Below, piece by piece: positions 1 to 9,333 of a DNA stretch of 34,601 nt; positions within the stretch are counted from its first letter, which is position 1, and the number at the start of each line of letters is the position of its first letter. The translations under genes were made by a program, and so were the position numbers. Source of the stretch: Lachnospiraceae bacterium FE2018 (GTDB lineage: Bacteria > Bacillota > Clostridia > Lachnospirales > Lachnospiraceae); NCBI GenBank assembly GCA_000702845.1, contig JNKK01000027.1:1-34601 (forward strand). The letters run 5' to 3'. The notes under the pieces are model-generated. The model ran no database searches, was not told the DNA's origin, and saw only the letters and a program-made list of their open reading frames with translations.

Positions 1-2
1 CG

Positions 3-440
3 GCACCGAAGCAGGAGCAGACACCGGCACCGGCGCAGGAAACAGTAAAAGAGAAAGAGCCGGAAGTTGTCACAACAGAAGTACCGGACAGCCCGGCAGA
101 GACCTGCCTGGTTTATTCCGAAGGTTCAGGACGCCCGGTTAACATCACCGGAAGCGAAGGCGTATTCTACGACGGATCCGGAAACAGATTCTATGCCAAT
201 GGCGGCGGCGTATTCACTGATGAAGACGGATGCACCTACACAACATGGGAGAACGAGAGCGCACCGGAAGATGAAGTAATCGGACTTGTTTCTGATGGAT
301 CCGGCCGTCCGGTAACCATCATGGAAAATGCAGACGGCGTCTATACAGATGAAGATGGAGTCGAGTTCTACGAGAACGAAGACGGAACCTTCACAGACGC
401 ATATGACGCAACCTACCAGATTTCCGGAACAAACTGGTAA
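3..440 (+). CDS. C-terminal part of a repeat-containing, probably secreted protein (5' end outside window)
   Basis: An open frame runs from the window edge to TAA at 438-440, giving 145 visible residues; the start lies upstream. The first 30 or so residues are rich in Pro, Glu, Lys and Gln (a linker). Two related modules of about 45-50 residues follow, starting LVYSEGSGRPVNI and LVSDGSGRPVTI. Each continues into short Gly/Asp/Tyr-rich turns such as GVFYDGSGNRFY and GVYTDEDGVEFY. The composition (acidic, aromatic, Gly-rich, one Cys) fits an extracytoplasmic repeat protein. I do not recognise a named family. A strong terminator follows within 15 bases. A 33-base stretch coding the start of the first module recurs at 7958-7990, after the giant surface-protein gene. 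Function unknown. Confidence 0.75.
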   Translation, partial: APKQEQTPAPAQETVKEKEPEVVTTEVPDSPAETCLVYSEGSGRPVNITGSEGVFYDGSGNRFYANGGGVFTDEDGCTYTTWENESAPEDEVIGLVSDGSGRPVTIMENADGVYTDEDGVEFYENEDGTFTDAYDATYQISGTNW

Positions 441-452
441 TCAGATTCTACC

Positions 453-487
453 AGAGCCATGGCAAACGAAGTCATGGCTCTTTTTTT
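453..487 (+). terminator. Rho-independent terminator of the first gene
   Basis: A perfect 9-bp stem (AGAGCCATG pairing with CATGGCTCT) with an 11-base loop is followed by seven T. It lies 13 bases after the stop codon. The loop and right arm share the 15-mer CAAACGAAGTCATGG with the terminator at 7987-8025. Confidence 0.9.
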
Positions 488-811
488 GAATTGTCTTCAC
501 GCAAATAACTGGGAGAAGGTGGAATGCCTTGTGTCTGGATCGCGGCATCTATGGGACTGACAGGCTAAAAACAATATGCCTGCGCAAAATACAAAAGTGG
601 TAAGGGGATTAATAAGTAAAATAATTGACAGGATCCATTTTTCGGGAGATAATTACATAGTATGGGTTCGTTTGTCCTAATCAAAGTGCGGGCAGAAAAA
701 CGAAACCTGACAAAAAGTATTTTCGTCGAATAAATGACGTTATATTAGATGTACGGCATTATACAATTAATATAAATAATTGTAGTTTATGATCGGAAAG
801 GAGGTGAGCAT
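488..811 (+). other. Non-coding leader region before the giant surface-protein gene
   Basis: This gap holds one good promoter candidate (625-653) and a leader of about 150 bases. The leader contains a bulged inverted repeat (GGTTCGTTT near 664 pairing with AAACGAAACC near 699) and a small AT-rich hairpin, CAATTA/TAATTG, at 764-782. No known riboswitch or convincing small gene was seen. Confidence 0.5.
625..653 (+). promoter_or_regulatory. SigA-type promoter for the giant surface protein
   Basis: A perfect -35 box TTGACA (625-630) is separated by 17 bases from GATAAT (648-653). Transcription would start near 660, giving a leader of about 150 bases before the GTG start at 812. Confidence 0.65.
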
Positions 812-3800
812 GTGGAACGTATTTTTAAGATGTTTAGAAAAACGATGATCGCATGGCGGTCGAATCGGATTCGCAAGCGACTGTTCTCGGTGCTCGCCTT
901 CGTGACGATCTTTATCACCGCATATTCTCTGATTCTTCCGGCGATCACGCTGGAGCAGCGTATTGCGGCACAGATGCCGGGGCTGGATGCAGACATACAG
1001 AATCTCACATATGCCTGCAGGTTTAAAGTGCACAAACATACGGAGGACTGTTTTGAAGAGCGGCCCGTTTATGATGAAACCGGAAAACAGATTGATACAG
1101 AGAAGATCCTGATCTGCGGAAAAGAAGACTATGTGATTCATGAGCACGATGAGAACTGCTATCAGACTGTAACAAGAACTGTTTTGGAAAATGGAGAAGA
1201 GAAAACAGTCAAAGAGACTGTTCTTGTCTGCACACTGCCGGAGATTAAAGAGCATAAACACACGAAAAATTGTTATGCAGAAAGAGAAGTTCTGGTCTGT
1301 GGAAAAACAGAGCAGGAGGCACACACACACACGGATGAATGCTATCGGGAAAACAGAACGTGTATTTGTAATAAAGAAGAGCATACGCACGACGATACAT
1401 GTTATAAAGATGTTGTGATTGGTCAGGAACGTGTATTGACGTGTGGATATGAGGAGGGGCAGGAGCTTTCTCCGGCAGTTTATTCAGAGCCGGTTCTTGA
1501 CAGTGAAACAGGTGAAATAATAAAAGACGCTGAAATTGTGCGGGAAGCAATTGTACACCACCACACAGACAGCTGTTATGAAACGACGGAACAGATTGAA
1601 CGGCAGCTTACATGCGGATTAGAAGAACACGTTCATACAGAGGCATGCTTCGATGTAAACCGTGAACTGATCTGCGGCAAGGAAGAAACTGCAGGACATA
1701 TGCACACCAGTGCCTGCTATGCAAAGGAAAAAGTCGCGGTGTGCGGCATACCCGAGCTGCACACACATACCATTGAATGTTACGAAAAAGGACCCGAAGG
1801 TGAAAGTCCGGAAAAGATGGGCTGGGTCAGATACGAAACCGATGAAGCCGGAAATCGGGTATTGACCGGTGACCCAAAGCATCTGATCTGCGGCAAAAAA
1901 GAATTGCTGGCGCATCAGCATGATACGAATTGCTTCCGGGTGGAAGCGGATCATTATGAAGAAATAGATTCCGCCGGGGTTCCGTCGGCGGATCAGCCAG
2001 AGACCCCAAAGACCCCAGAGAGCCCAGAGACTCCAAAGAGCCCAGAGAACCTCCTGGAGCTGGAGACGGAAATGATCGTTCCGGTTGACGGAGCGTCTTT
2101 TGTGCTGCACGTAACATACGGCAGTGAGAGCAAGATCCCGGCAGGGGCTGTATTTACCGCGAAGGCCATTACTGAACAGGAGAAGGATTACACTACCTTT
2201 CATGACCGTGCGCTGGAAGCGATAAGCGAAACAGCCGGTGCCAGTCTTCTTGGCATGTTCGATCTGACAATTTACGATGCAGAAGGTAATCCGGTACAGC
2301 CGGAAGCACCTGTTGGTGTGACTGTGGATTTCGGTTCCGGAAAAGGGAATAGTCTTAACGCGGATGACAGCGGACAGCAGGTCTATGCGGTTCATTTCCT
2401 TGGTACCGGTGAGGATGAAAATGTCTCCGCGAAGAAGGCCGAGATTGAGGTAATTGATGCAGATTGTGCCGGAAATACAGTCAGTTTTGAAGCAGATAGT
2501 TTTTCGGCGTATGCAATTGTGGAAGCGCCGGAACCGGAAACTGTGTCTACGTTAGTCAATAGTCTTGATGAGATAGAGGAGAATCAGAAGTATCTTCTGT
2601 CAATTGTCAGAAGCGGCACGAATTATATGACTGGTACAACGGTCATAAATGGCGGAACATATGAGCTTATAGGCAATACAGGTCAAACAGCTGCAGAAAA
2701 GTGGTCTTTTGAGTTCCCCGAAGCCGGAATGGTAAATATCTACTTCACTGATTCAGCAGGCACAAAACAGTATCTGAATGTAGATAATGCCCGGAACATC
2801 AGCTTCTCCAATACTCCGCAGCCGCTGAATATAGAAGAGACGACAAATGCAGAAGGAACATTCTATATTTATACGGTGATTGGAAATAAGAATTATGCAC
2901 TCAGCGTCAGAGGCAACCGGAATTTCTTCTTTGAACAGAGAAATAATGGAGCCAATGCCAATGAACGTGTCGTTCTTACAAAGTATGTGAAAGATCTCTA
3001 TGAACTGGACGGCAGGACCTTCGGCATCGCCTATAACGACGATTCCACTACAGCCGCGGCGTTGACGGCGGAGAGCAGGCAGGGAAATCGTCTGGCAGGG
3101 CAGGATCTGGTCATCCGCGCGGATGTGCTCAACAACAAGGGCAATCTTCTGGTCGCCGAGAACAGCGATATCCAGGAGTGGACGTTCGAAGCCATTGAAC
3201 TTGATAAATACTATATCAAGACAACGGCAGATGGAACGGAGAAATATCTCCGCATCAATAATGGCAATGTGACACTGGTGGATGACAAGACTCATGCTTC
3301 ACAGATCCAGGCCACACCGGGAACAGATGCCAACAGCGGCAAATGGCATTTTACGGTCAACAATTATTCACTGAATTATGCGGGAAGCAGCGCGAACAAT
3401 TTCAATGCGGCCAATAACAGCAATGCAACTACCTGGCTGAATCTGGTTGAAAAATCCGATCTGTCTGAGGATGACTTCGTTGCGTATTCCGCCCGCAAGA
3501 TCAGCGTCAGCGACGATTCGATCGGGGCCGCCGCAGAGGAAAAAGCCAGAATTATTGTCTATACCCGCGTATGGAATGAAACGACCAGGAAATATGAGTT
3601 TTACGCCGTGGAACATGATGGATCCCTTATACGTGTCTATGACAGCGGCGATATGATTAACTGGACCGGCAACAAGGTCAATTCGGCTCTCTGGGAGTTC
3701 ACGGAATATACCAATGCCGACGGAACGCCGAATTATTACTATGAACTGCAAAACACTGCTTATCACGGAACTTATCTGGTGCCTCAGTCGGACGGTATTA

Positions 3801-6800
3801 TCGCTGACCATACTGTCGGCATTAATATGAACGGACGCCGGGAAGGCTTTGACTATACCTCCATCGTCGCATGGGATGATGACGCGTATGGGTATTCCGG
3901 CCTGAAGGTTGTGAGGGATGAGAACGGCGCTCTTAAGGTCGCTGCCTGCCCGCTCGATGAAGCCGACGATTTCTATTTTGCGGTGATGACACCGCCTGTC
4001 GGGGAAGCAGATCCTGTTACGACCGTAGAGACAGTGGACAACGATGAATTCGGCATCAGCATCAAGATGATCGATTTCAATAACAGGATCGATAAAGATA
4101 ACCGTGATTCCGTACAGAGATCATATTTTGGCCATCACCCGTGGAATCAGGCTCACGCGTATGAAGCGGAAACTGGTCTGGTATCTACCAATCTTGTGAA
4201 CGGGTATCCGACGATTACAGCAAATACTGAAAAGAGGGGTGAAAGCCTGTCAGGTCTCTTTAATGACATGACGCCTGCCAATCACCTGTTCATTCAGAGC
4301 GCCTACAATGAGAGCGGCTACTTCGAATATAACAGCACACAGAACTTCGCGCATTTTAATACAAACAAATATGGCCACGAAGACGAGGAAAATCTCGGAA
4401 ACTTTACGGTCTACAATCAGCTTGGCGCGATCGGAACTAATACAGGACCTACCAGAGTACACGGCCAGTTCATGCCCTTTAATAATATCAGTGCCGAGAC
4501 CGGTTATGCGCATGATGATCAGGGGAATGTGATCAGAAACCAGCGTGATATCAGAGGCAGCGAGCTTCCGGATACAGATCCGCGCAAGGGCGAGCCTCTG
4601 TACCTGATCCCGCAGAATGATGCTGACTATTTCTACGGCATGGAGCTTTCTGCCGTATTTACGCAGACACCTGACGGCGCGGACGACTGGGGACATGACA
4701 TCATCTTTGAATTTACAGGCGACGATGATTTCTGGTTCTATGTTGACGGCGAGCTCGTGTTGGATCTGGGGGGCGTCCACAGCGCCCTGGGCGGCACTGT
4801 GAACTTCAGAACAGGCGAAGTGAACTGCAACGGCACCGAAACGACGCTCTATGATATCTTCAGAAGCAATTATCAGGCCCGGGGCAAAAATCCTGACGAT
4901 GTCGATGCGCTTTTCGTGGAGAAGACAGTAGATGGGAGAACGGTCCATGTCTTTAATGACTACACCACGCATGAGATGAAGATGTTCTATATGGAGCGCG
5001 GCGCGGGCGCATCAAACCTGAAGATGCGCTTCAATCTGGCTTCCGTGAAGCCCGGCACAGTTGAGCTGTCCAAAAGGCTCAAAGGCGTCGATCATTCATC
5101 GAATAAACTCATCCAGTATCCGTATCAGGTCTGGTATCAGACAGCTGAATACCAAAAAGATGCAGATGGCAAATACGTGCTTGACGAAAACGGCAATCGT
5201 ATCGTAACGGAGTATCATGCTCCGGTCCGTTTGATTCAGCCGGCGCAGAATACTGATCTGACCGGAAAAGTTTATGCAGCGTATAAGGGAACCAATAAAC
5301 TGATCCCGTATAAGGATTCCATGACGATCGGAGGAAAAACATACAGCGATGTATTCCTGCTGAAAGCAGGCGAGACAGCAGTGATCAACTTCCCCGAGGA
5401 TACCTATCGGTATAAGATCGTCGAATGCGGTGTGGATACGGCGGTATATGAGCATGTCTATGTAAACGGTGATAAGTCCGGGGATGAAGTCTTCGGAAAA
5501 CCGTACGACAATACAGATGGGTGGGATCCTGAGAGCGGACCGGAAACACCGCCTTCCGAGACTACAACATATGAAGGAACTACCCGGACGGATTTCGGCA
5601 TCACCTATGATACGACTCAGAACCGTCCCAGAGTCGAGTACATTAATGAAGTACCGCCGGAGGTCATGCGTACGGTATCTTTCAAGAAGCTGCTCTACGA
5701 TACAAATGGTGATATCCTTACCGATGCGCAGGCCGCGCAGATCAAAGATGTATTTACTTTCAGGCTCTATCTGAGCAACGAGTTTGCGGACCAGGAGAAT
5801 CTCCTCCCGGCCAATATGTACACGTATTATGTCAAAGGTCCGGATGGCAATTACTGCAGGTGGGATAAAGAAAACAAGTGCTTTGCATCGCTCGGTGTAG
5901 GTACATATGATGACTTCAAAGCCCTGAGTGAAGCTGATCAGAATGCAGGTACCTTTACCACATCGATGTATGGATCGATCTCAAAGATCCCTGCCGGTTA
6001 CACGGTTGAGGTGCGCGACCTGATCGTCGGTACCAAATATAAGATAGACGAGCCCGACCGCGAGATCCCGAAGGGTTACACGCGCCGGGACAGCGACGGG
6101 TATGTCCGCACGGATCTGCCGGGCGGAGCTGTTGTCTATTATACTGATGACGAAGGGTATGGACAGCATCCTGCGGCGGGCAATAAGACCACGGCGGAGC
6201 CGATCAGTGACACGATCGCTGACAAGACCGAATCACCGATGATCGAGATCCGCAACCAGCAGGGCTGGGGACTGACCGCAAAGAAGGAATGGACGGACAA
6301 GGATTTTATGATCCACGATCCGATCTATCTGGCGGTCTACCTGACTGACAATAATGGAAATCCCGGGACGCTGATAGACGGAAGTGTCCGCAGGCTGGAT
6401 TCCGGCGAGACGGAGATCTACTGGTTCTTCCCGGATTTGAAGATTAACGGTGAGCCGTATACGTTTGACAAATTTATCGTACAAGAGGTGGAGCTGACCG
6501 GCACGCCTGTTGTGGATGAGGACGGTGTTGTGACAGGTTTCACCAGTATCACGCCTGTAGGCGAAGGCGATACGATCAGAGTCAGCGGCAGGACGATCAG
6601 CGGCTCTCCTCGAACGGAAAATTATACCGTTAACTATGATAAAGGCGAATCCACCGGACAGAATGAAAAGATTCGTGTCGACACTGTGACGAATTCCAGA
6701 CCCGGTATCCAGATCTACAAGACAGACTGGAGCGGTGAGACTTACCTGTCCGGCGCGGAATTTACGCTGAAAGATTCCGGCGGACATGATGTAGGATATG

Positions 6801-7942
6801 CGTCCTATACTTCCGACGCCGAGGGGCTGGTGACCACGGCCTACCTGAACGAGGGTACATTCATCCTGGATGAGATCAGGACTCCGTTCGGATATACGGC
6901 GCTGGACGAGCCGATCACCATCACAGTGACGACAACAGAGCCCGATCGCTATGACCTGACCGTGGAAGTGGGCAGTACAACGTATTATATTAAGGTGAGC
7001 GGACCCGATGGATTCTTTACAACCACTCCGGCGACGGAAGATACGATGGCGCGCATCACCGTGAAGAACCGCACCTTACAGGAACTGAAAGTCGAAAAGG
7101 TCGGCGTTGACGGCAGCACGAGGACCCCGCTCGGCGATGTTCATTTCGCCCTCTACGAGCAGGTCAGAGACAGCGAAGGCAACGTACGTCCTGCTTATAA
7201 CCCCAAGACAGGCTATGATGATCTTGTTACAAATGATGAGGGCATCCTTACAGATATGACGATGGCTGTAGGCCCGGGTACGTATTACCTGAGGGAGAAA
7301 ACTGCTCCCAGCGGATATAAGAAACTGGCTGAAGATCTGTGCTTCACGATCGGAACGAACGGCAGCGTAAAAATCAATAACCCCGGTTATTTGAACTGGC
7401 TGACAAGGGATACTTCCATTTCAGGTACTGTCTCATATAAGATCAGCATCGAGAATACGCCTCTCGGTATTACAGTCCGAAAGGCAGATGAAACGGGAAA
7501 TTCACTGCCCGGATCAAAATTTGAACTATGCAGGAAGAATCCTGAGGGCGGATTTGTTCCGGTCACCGAATACGGGCTCGGGGAAGATGGCCTGATTGAT
7601 CTGACTGACAAAACGGAAATGACATTTACCGGTATGTCCAATGGGATCTATAAGCTCACGGAGATCGATGCTCCTCCCGGCCACATTATCCAGACCAAGT
7701 ATATTTACTTCAGTGTGTCTGACGGGGCAGTGACGATCACCGATCAAGACGGCAATGCAACAACGTATACCGGCGTAGAGCTCAAGGACGATAACTCGAC
7801 GATTGTGGTAAAAAATATTTCTGGTACTGCCTTGCCAAACACAGGCGGATTCGGTACTTCGCTGATCTATTTTACAGGTATCATGCTCATGGGTATGGCT
7901 GGCACCTGTTTGTTGATGCAAAGGAGAAGAAGAGTATCCTGA
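812..7942 (+). CDS. Giant LPNTG-anchored surface protein with Cys/His modules, fibro-slime domain and SpaA/CnaB repeats
   Basis: A 2376-residue cell-wall protein. The GTG start at 812 is chosen because AAAGGAGGTG (797-806) sits at correct spacing; an overlapping ATG at 810 is out of frame. Residues 24-45 are a hydrophobic export segment ending in LILPAITLE. Residues about 65-380 carry ten modules ending H-x-H-x3-C-[YF]. A Pro-rich linker follows (about 396-415), then beta-rich regions to about 1060. Residues about 1075-1415 resemble the fibro-slime/PA14-like family, with DDDFWFYVDG at 1304-1313. From about 1416 to 2335 there are several CnaB/SpaA-like domains with the usual Lys near the start, a central Glu (for example YLREKTAPSGY) and late Asn of isopeptide-forming folds. 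LPNTG at 2341-2345, a membrane helix and an RRRR tail form a sortase signal. No sortase gene is in the window. The likely role is adhesion or a pilus-like stalk; the ligand is unknown. Confidence 0.93.
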   Translation: MERIFKMFRKTMIAWRSNRIRKRLFSVLAFVTIFITAYSLILPAITLEQRIAAQMPGLDADIQNLTYACRFKVHKHTEDCFEERPVYDETGKQIDTEKILICGKEDYVIHEHDENCYQTVTRTVLENGEEKTVKETVLVCTLPEIKEHKHTKNCYAEREVLVCGKTEQEAHTHTDECYRENRTCICNKEEHTHDDTCYKDVVIGQERVLTCGYEEGQELSPAVYSEPVLDSETGEIIKDAEIVREAIVHHHTDSCYETTEQIERQLTCGLEEHVHTEACFDVNRELICGKEETAGHMHTSACYAKEKVAVCGIPELHTHTIECYEKGPEGESPEKMGWVRYETDEAGNRVLTGDPKHLICGKKELLAHQHDTNCFRVEADHYEEIDSAGVPSADQPETPKTPESPETPKSPENLLELETEMIVPVDGASFVLHVTYGSESKIPAGAVFTAKAITEQEKDYTTFHDRALEAISETAGASLLGMFDLTIYDAEGNPVQPEAPVGVTVDFGSGKGNSLNADDSGQQVYAVHFLGTGEDENVSAKKAEIEVIDADCAGNTVSFEADSFSAYAIVEAPEPETVSTLVNSLDEIEENQKYLLSIVRSGTNYMTGTTVINGGTYELIGNTGQTAAEKWSFEFPEAGMVNIYFTDSAGTKQYLNVDNARNISFSNTPQPLNIEETTNAEGTFYIYTVIGNKNYALSVRGNRNFFFEQRNNGANANERVVLTKYVKDLYELDGRTFGIAYNDDSTTAAALTAESRQGNRLAGQDLVIRADVLNNKGNLLVAENSDIQEWTFEAIELDKYYIKTTADGTEKYLRINNGNVTLVDDKTHASQIQATPGTDANSGKWHFTVNNYSLNYAGSSANNFNAANNSNATTWLNLVEKSDLSEDDFVAYSARKISVSDDSIGAAAEEKARIIVYTRVWNETTRKYEFYAVEHDGSLIRVYDSGDMINWTGNKVNSALWEFTEYTNADGTPNYYYELQNTAYHGTYLVPQSDGIIADHTVGINMNGRREGFDYTSIVAWDDDAYGYSGLKVVRDENGALKVAACPLDEADDFYFAVMTPPVGEADPVTTVETVDNDEFGISIKMIDFNNRIDKDNRDSVQRSYFGHHPWNQAHAYEAETGLVSTNLVNGYPTITANTEKRGESLSGLFNDMTPANHLFIQSAYNESGYFEYNSTQNFAHFNTNKYGHEDEENLGNFTVYNQLGAIGTNTGPTRVHGQFMPFNNISAETGYAHDDQGNVIRNQRDIRGSELPDTDPRKGEPLYLIPQNDADYFYGMELSAVFTQTPDGADDWGHDIIFEFTGDDDFWFYVDGELVLDLGGVHSALGGTVNFRTGEVNCNGTETTLYDIFRSNYQARGKNPDDVDALFVEKTVDGRTVHVFNDYTTHEMKMFYMERGAGASNLKMRFNLASVKPGTVELSKRLKGVDHSSNKLIQYPYQVWYQTAEYQKDADGKYVLDENGNRIVTEYHAPVRLIQPAQNTDLTGKVYAAYKGTNKLIPYKDSMTIGGKTYSDVFLLKAGETAVINFPEDTYRYKIVECGVDTAVYEHVYVNGDKSGDEVFGKPYDNTDGWDPESGPETPPSETTTYEGTTRTDFGITYDTTQNRPRVEYINEVPPEVMRTVSFKKLLYDTNGDILTDAQAAQIKDVFTFRLYLSNEFADQENLLPANMYTYYVKGPDGNYCRWDKENKCFASLGVGTYDDFKALSEADQNAGTFTTSMYGSISKIPAGYTVEVRDLIVGTKYKIDEPDREIPKGYTRRDSDGYVRTDLPGGAVVYYTDDEGYGQHPAAGNKTTAEPISDTIADKTESPMIEIRNQQGWGLTAKKEWTDKDFMIHDPIYLAVYLTDNNGNPGTLIDGSVRRLDSGETEIYWFFPDLKINGEPYTFDKFIVQEVELTGTPVVDEDGVVTGFTSITPVGEGDTIRVSGRTISGSPRTENYTVNYDKGESTGQNEKIRVDTVTNSRPGIQIYKTDWSGETYLSGAEFTLKDSGGHDVGYASYTSDAEGLVTTAYLNEGTFILDEIRTPFGYTALDEPITITVTTTEPDRYDLTVEVGSTTYYIKVSGPDGFFTTTPATEDTMARITVKNRTLQELKVEKVGVDGSTRTPLGDVHFALYEQVRDSEGNVRPAYNPKTGYDDLVTNDEGILTDMTMAVGPGTYYLREKTAPSGYKKLAEDLCFTIGTNGSVKINNPGYLNWLTRDTSISGTVSYKISIENTPLGITVRKADETGNSLPGSKFELCRKNPEGGFVPVTEYGLGEDGLIDLTDKTEMTFTGMSNGIYKLTEIDAPPGHIIQTKYIYFSVSDGAVTITDQDGNATTYTGVELKDDNSTIVVKNISGTALPNTGGFGTSLIYFTGIMLMGMAGTCLLMQRRRRVS

Positions 7943-7957
7943 TTCTTAAAATATCCT

Positions 7958-7990
7958 TCCTGATTTACTCCGAAGGTTCAGGACACCAGG
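7958..7990 (+). pseudogene. Scar matching the start of the repeat module in the first gene
   Basis: About 33 bases (CCTGATTTACTCCGAAGG and onward) match 102-134 inside the partial first gene with about four mismatches. In the matching frame they code LIYSEGSG, against LVYSEGSG in the first gene. The similarity then jumps straight into a terminator homologous to that gene's own terminator, with about 300 bases of coding sequence missing between. This looks like the remnant of a deleted paralogue. Confidence 0.55.
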
Positions 7991-8025
7991 GTCATGACAA
8001 ACGAAGTCATGGCCCTGTTTTTTTT
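7987..8025 (+). terminator. Rho-independent terminator after the giant surface protein
   Basis: A 12-bp stem (CAGGGTCATGAC with GTCATGGCCCTG, one G-U pair) with a 7-base loop is followed by eight T. It shares loop and right-arm sequence with the terminator at 453-487. Confidence 0.9.
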
Positions 8026-8039
8026 GACGCCCTGCCTGC

Positions 8040-8069
8040 TTGATTTCGCAGTGCGGATTATATTATGAT
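8040..8069 (+). promoter_or_regulatory. Possible promoter for the secreted FN3/Ig-like protein
   Basis: TTGATT (8040-8045), an 18-base spacer and TATGAT (8064-8069) lie just after the preceding terminator and about 130 bases before the start codon. It is the only reasonable pair in the gap. Confidence 0.45.
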
Positions 8070-8197
8070 CTTAATAGACGAATAAGTCGTACGGATGGAA
8101 AAATCATTATAAACAAATTTAAATGTGTTTCTTGCAGACTGTGATGAGATATTACATGAATCGATGATGCATCTGAAAACATGGAGGAGGGACTACA

Positions 8198-9301
8198 ATG
8201 AGAAGGAAAAAGATATCAGTATTATTGTCGATTATATTTATGATTGTGCTTCTGGGAAACAGCATGGTTGTTCAGGGTCAGACATATAAAGGGTGGCAGC
8301 GGGAGCAGCTGGCCGGGAAATGGAGCGGCTATTATTACGCCAGTCAGGGCAAAACGGCACTGATCCTGCAGATTAAATCTGTGAATGCATCAGGAAAGGT
8401 TGAAGCTGTATTTAACTTTTCAGAGCATCCCGACAACAGGGGTGTCCCATCGGGAAGCTATACGATGACGGGAACATATGATTTCGTAAATAATAAACTG
8501 GTCCTGAACGGGAGCAGCTGGATCGATCAGCCTTCCGGGTATTATTTCGTGGATCTAAAAGGAAATGTGAATCTTTCGAATGGTGTCATCAGCGGAACGA
8601 CAAATAATTACGCAGGACTTCATCTTACAAAAGGTGTTGTGCCATACGACAGTGCGTCACAATATGATAATTACACCGGAGAGGGGATGAAACCGCTCAC
8701 TGTAACGACACCGGAAATGGATAACAGAATCATTTCTTCTTCCAAAGAAGAAATCAAAGGTTCATCTTATCCGCTTCTTCAGGCACGTGCTGTCGCGGTT
8801 AAGGAAACTTCGTTCAAAGTAAAGTGGAACAGAATCCCGGGCGCCACGAAGTATCTGATTTACGGCAATAAGTGCGGGCGGAAGAATAAATACCAGTATA
8901 TAAAAGAAACGACAAAGACATTTTATAAAGCGAAGAAGATGAAGAAGAACCGCTTCTACAAATATCTTGTAGTCGCGGTAATGGATAACAGAGTAATTTC
9001 CGTCTCCAAGACAGTTCATGTCGGGACGAAAACAAAGCAGAATCCGACGAAAGTCTCTGTAGATAATAAGAGTATTATTCTGACAAATTCCGGTCCCGGA
9101 AGTACATACAAAGTCAAGTACAGAATACTGGGGACAAATCTAAAGCAGCACAGGGGAATACGCTGCGAGACCGATAATGTAAATGTGGCAACTGTGACAA
9201 ATAAAGGGAAAATAAAGGCGGTCGGAGCCGGACGCTGCAACGTCTATATCTATGCACAGAACGGTGTGAGCGCCAAAATAAAAGTTACTGTACTGCAGTA
9301 A
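8198..9301 (+). CDS. Secreted protein with beta-barrel-like, FN3-like and bacterial Ig-like (BIG2) domains
   Basis: A 367-residue exported protein. GGAGGAGGG (8182-8190) precedes the ATG at good spacing. Residues 1-27 form a signal peptide (MRRKK followed by a hydrophobic stretch, cleavage near VQG). Residues about 32-150 are a Trp/Tyr/Gly-rich beta domain (LAGKWSGYYYASQGKT) resembling small lipocalin-like extracellular domains, though I cannot name the family. Residues about 190-272 resemble a fibronectin type III domain (FKVKWNRIPGATKYLIY). Residues about 290-367 match the BIG2 pattern, ending in V-A-T-V-x-x-x-G-K-I-x-A-V-G-A-G. There is no sortase signal or membrane anchor, so it is probably released or bound non-covalently to the wall. 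The nitroreductase gene starts 32 bases downstream and may be co-transcribed. Function unknown. Confidence 0.85.
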   Translation: MRRKKISVLLSIIFMIVLLGNSMVVQGQTYKGWQREQLAGKWSGYYYASQGKTALILQIKSVNASGKVEAVFNFSEHPDNRGVPSGSYTMTGTYDFVNNKLVLNGSSWIDQPSGYYFVDLKGNVNLSNGVISGTTNNYAGLHLTKGVVPYDSASQYDNYTGEGMKPLTVTTPEMDNRIISSSKEEIKGSSYPLLQARAVAVKETSFKVKWNRIPGATKYLIYGNKCGRKNKYQYIKETTKTFYKAKKMKKNRFYKYLVVAVMDNRVISVSKTVHVGTKTKQNPTKVSVDNKSIILTNSGPGSTYKVKYRILGTNLKQHRGIRCETDNVNVATVTNKGKIKAVGAGRCNVYIYAQNGVSAKIKVTVLQ

Positions 9302-9333
9302 CAGCACCATCTGACCGTTAAGGAGGAAGTATT

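Noticed and set aside
67-279. A 70-codon plus-strand frame inside the first partial gene
   Set aside because: It overlaps a longer frame that has repeat structure and a terminator right after its stop. It has no ribosome site.
653-811. A riboswitch in the leader of the giant surface-protein gene
   Set aside because: The hairpins are small and AT-rich, and I could not match any known riboswitch core.
810-848. ATG at 810 as the start of the giant gene
   Set aside because: It is out of frame with the long protein and stops after 12 codons. The GTG at 812 has the correct frame and spacing.
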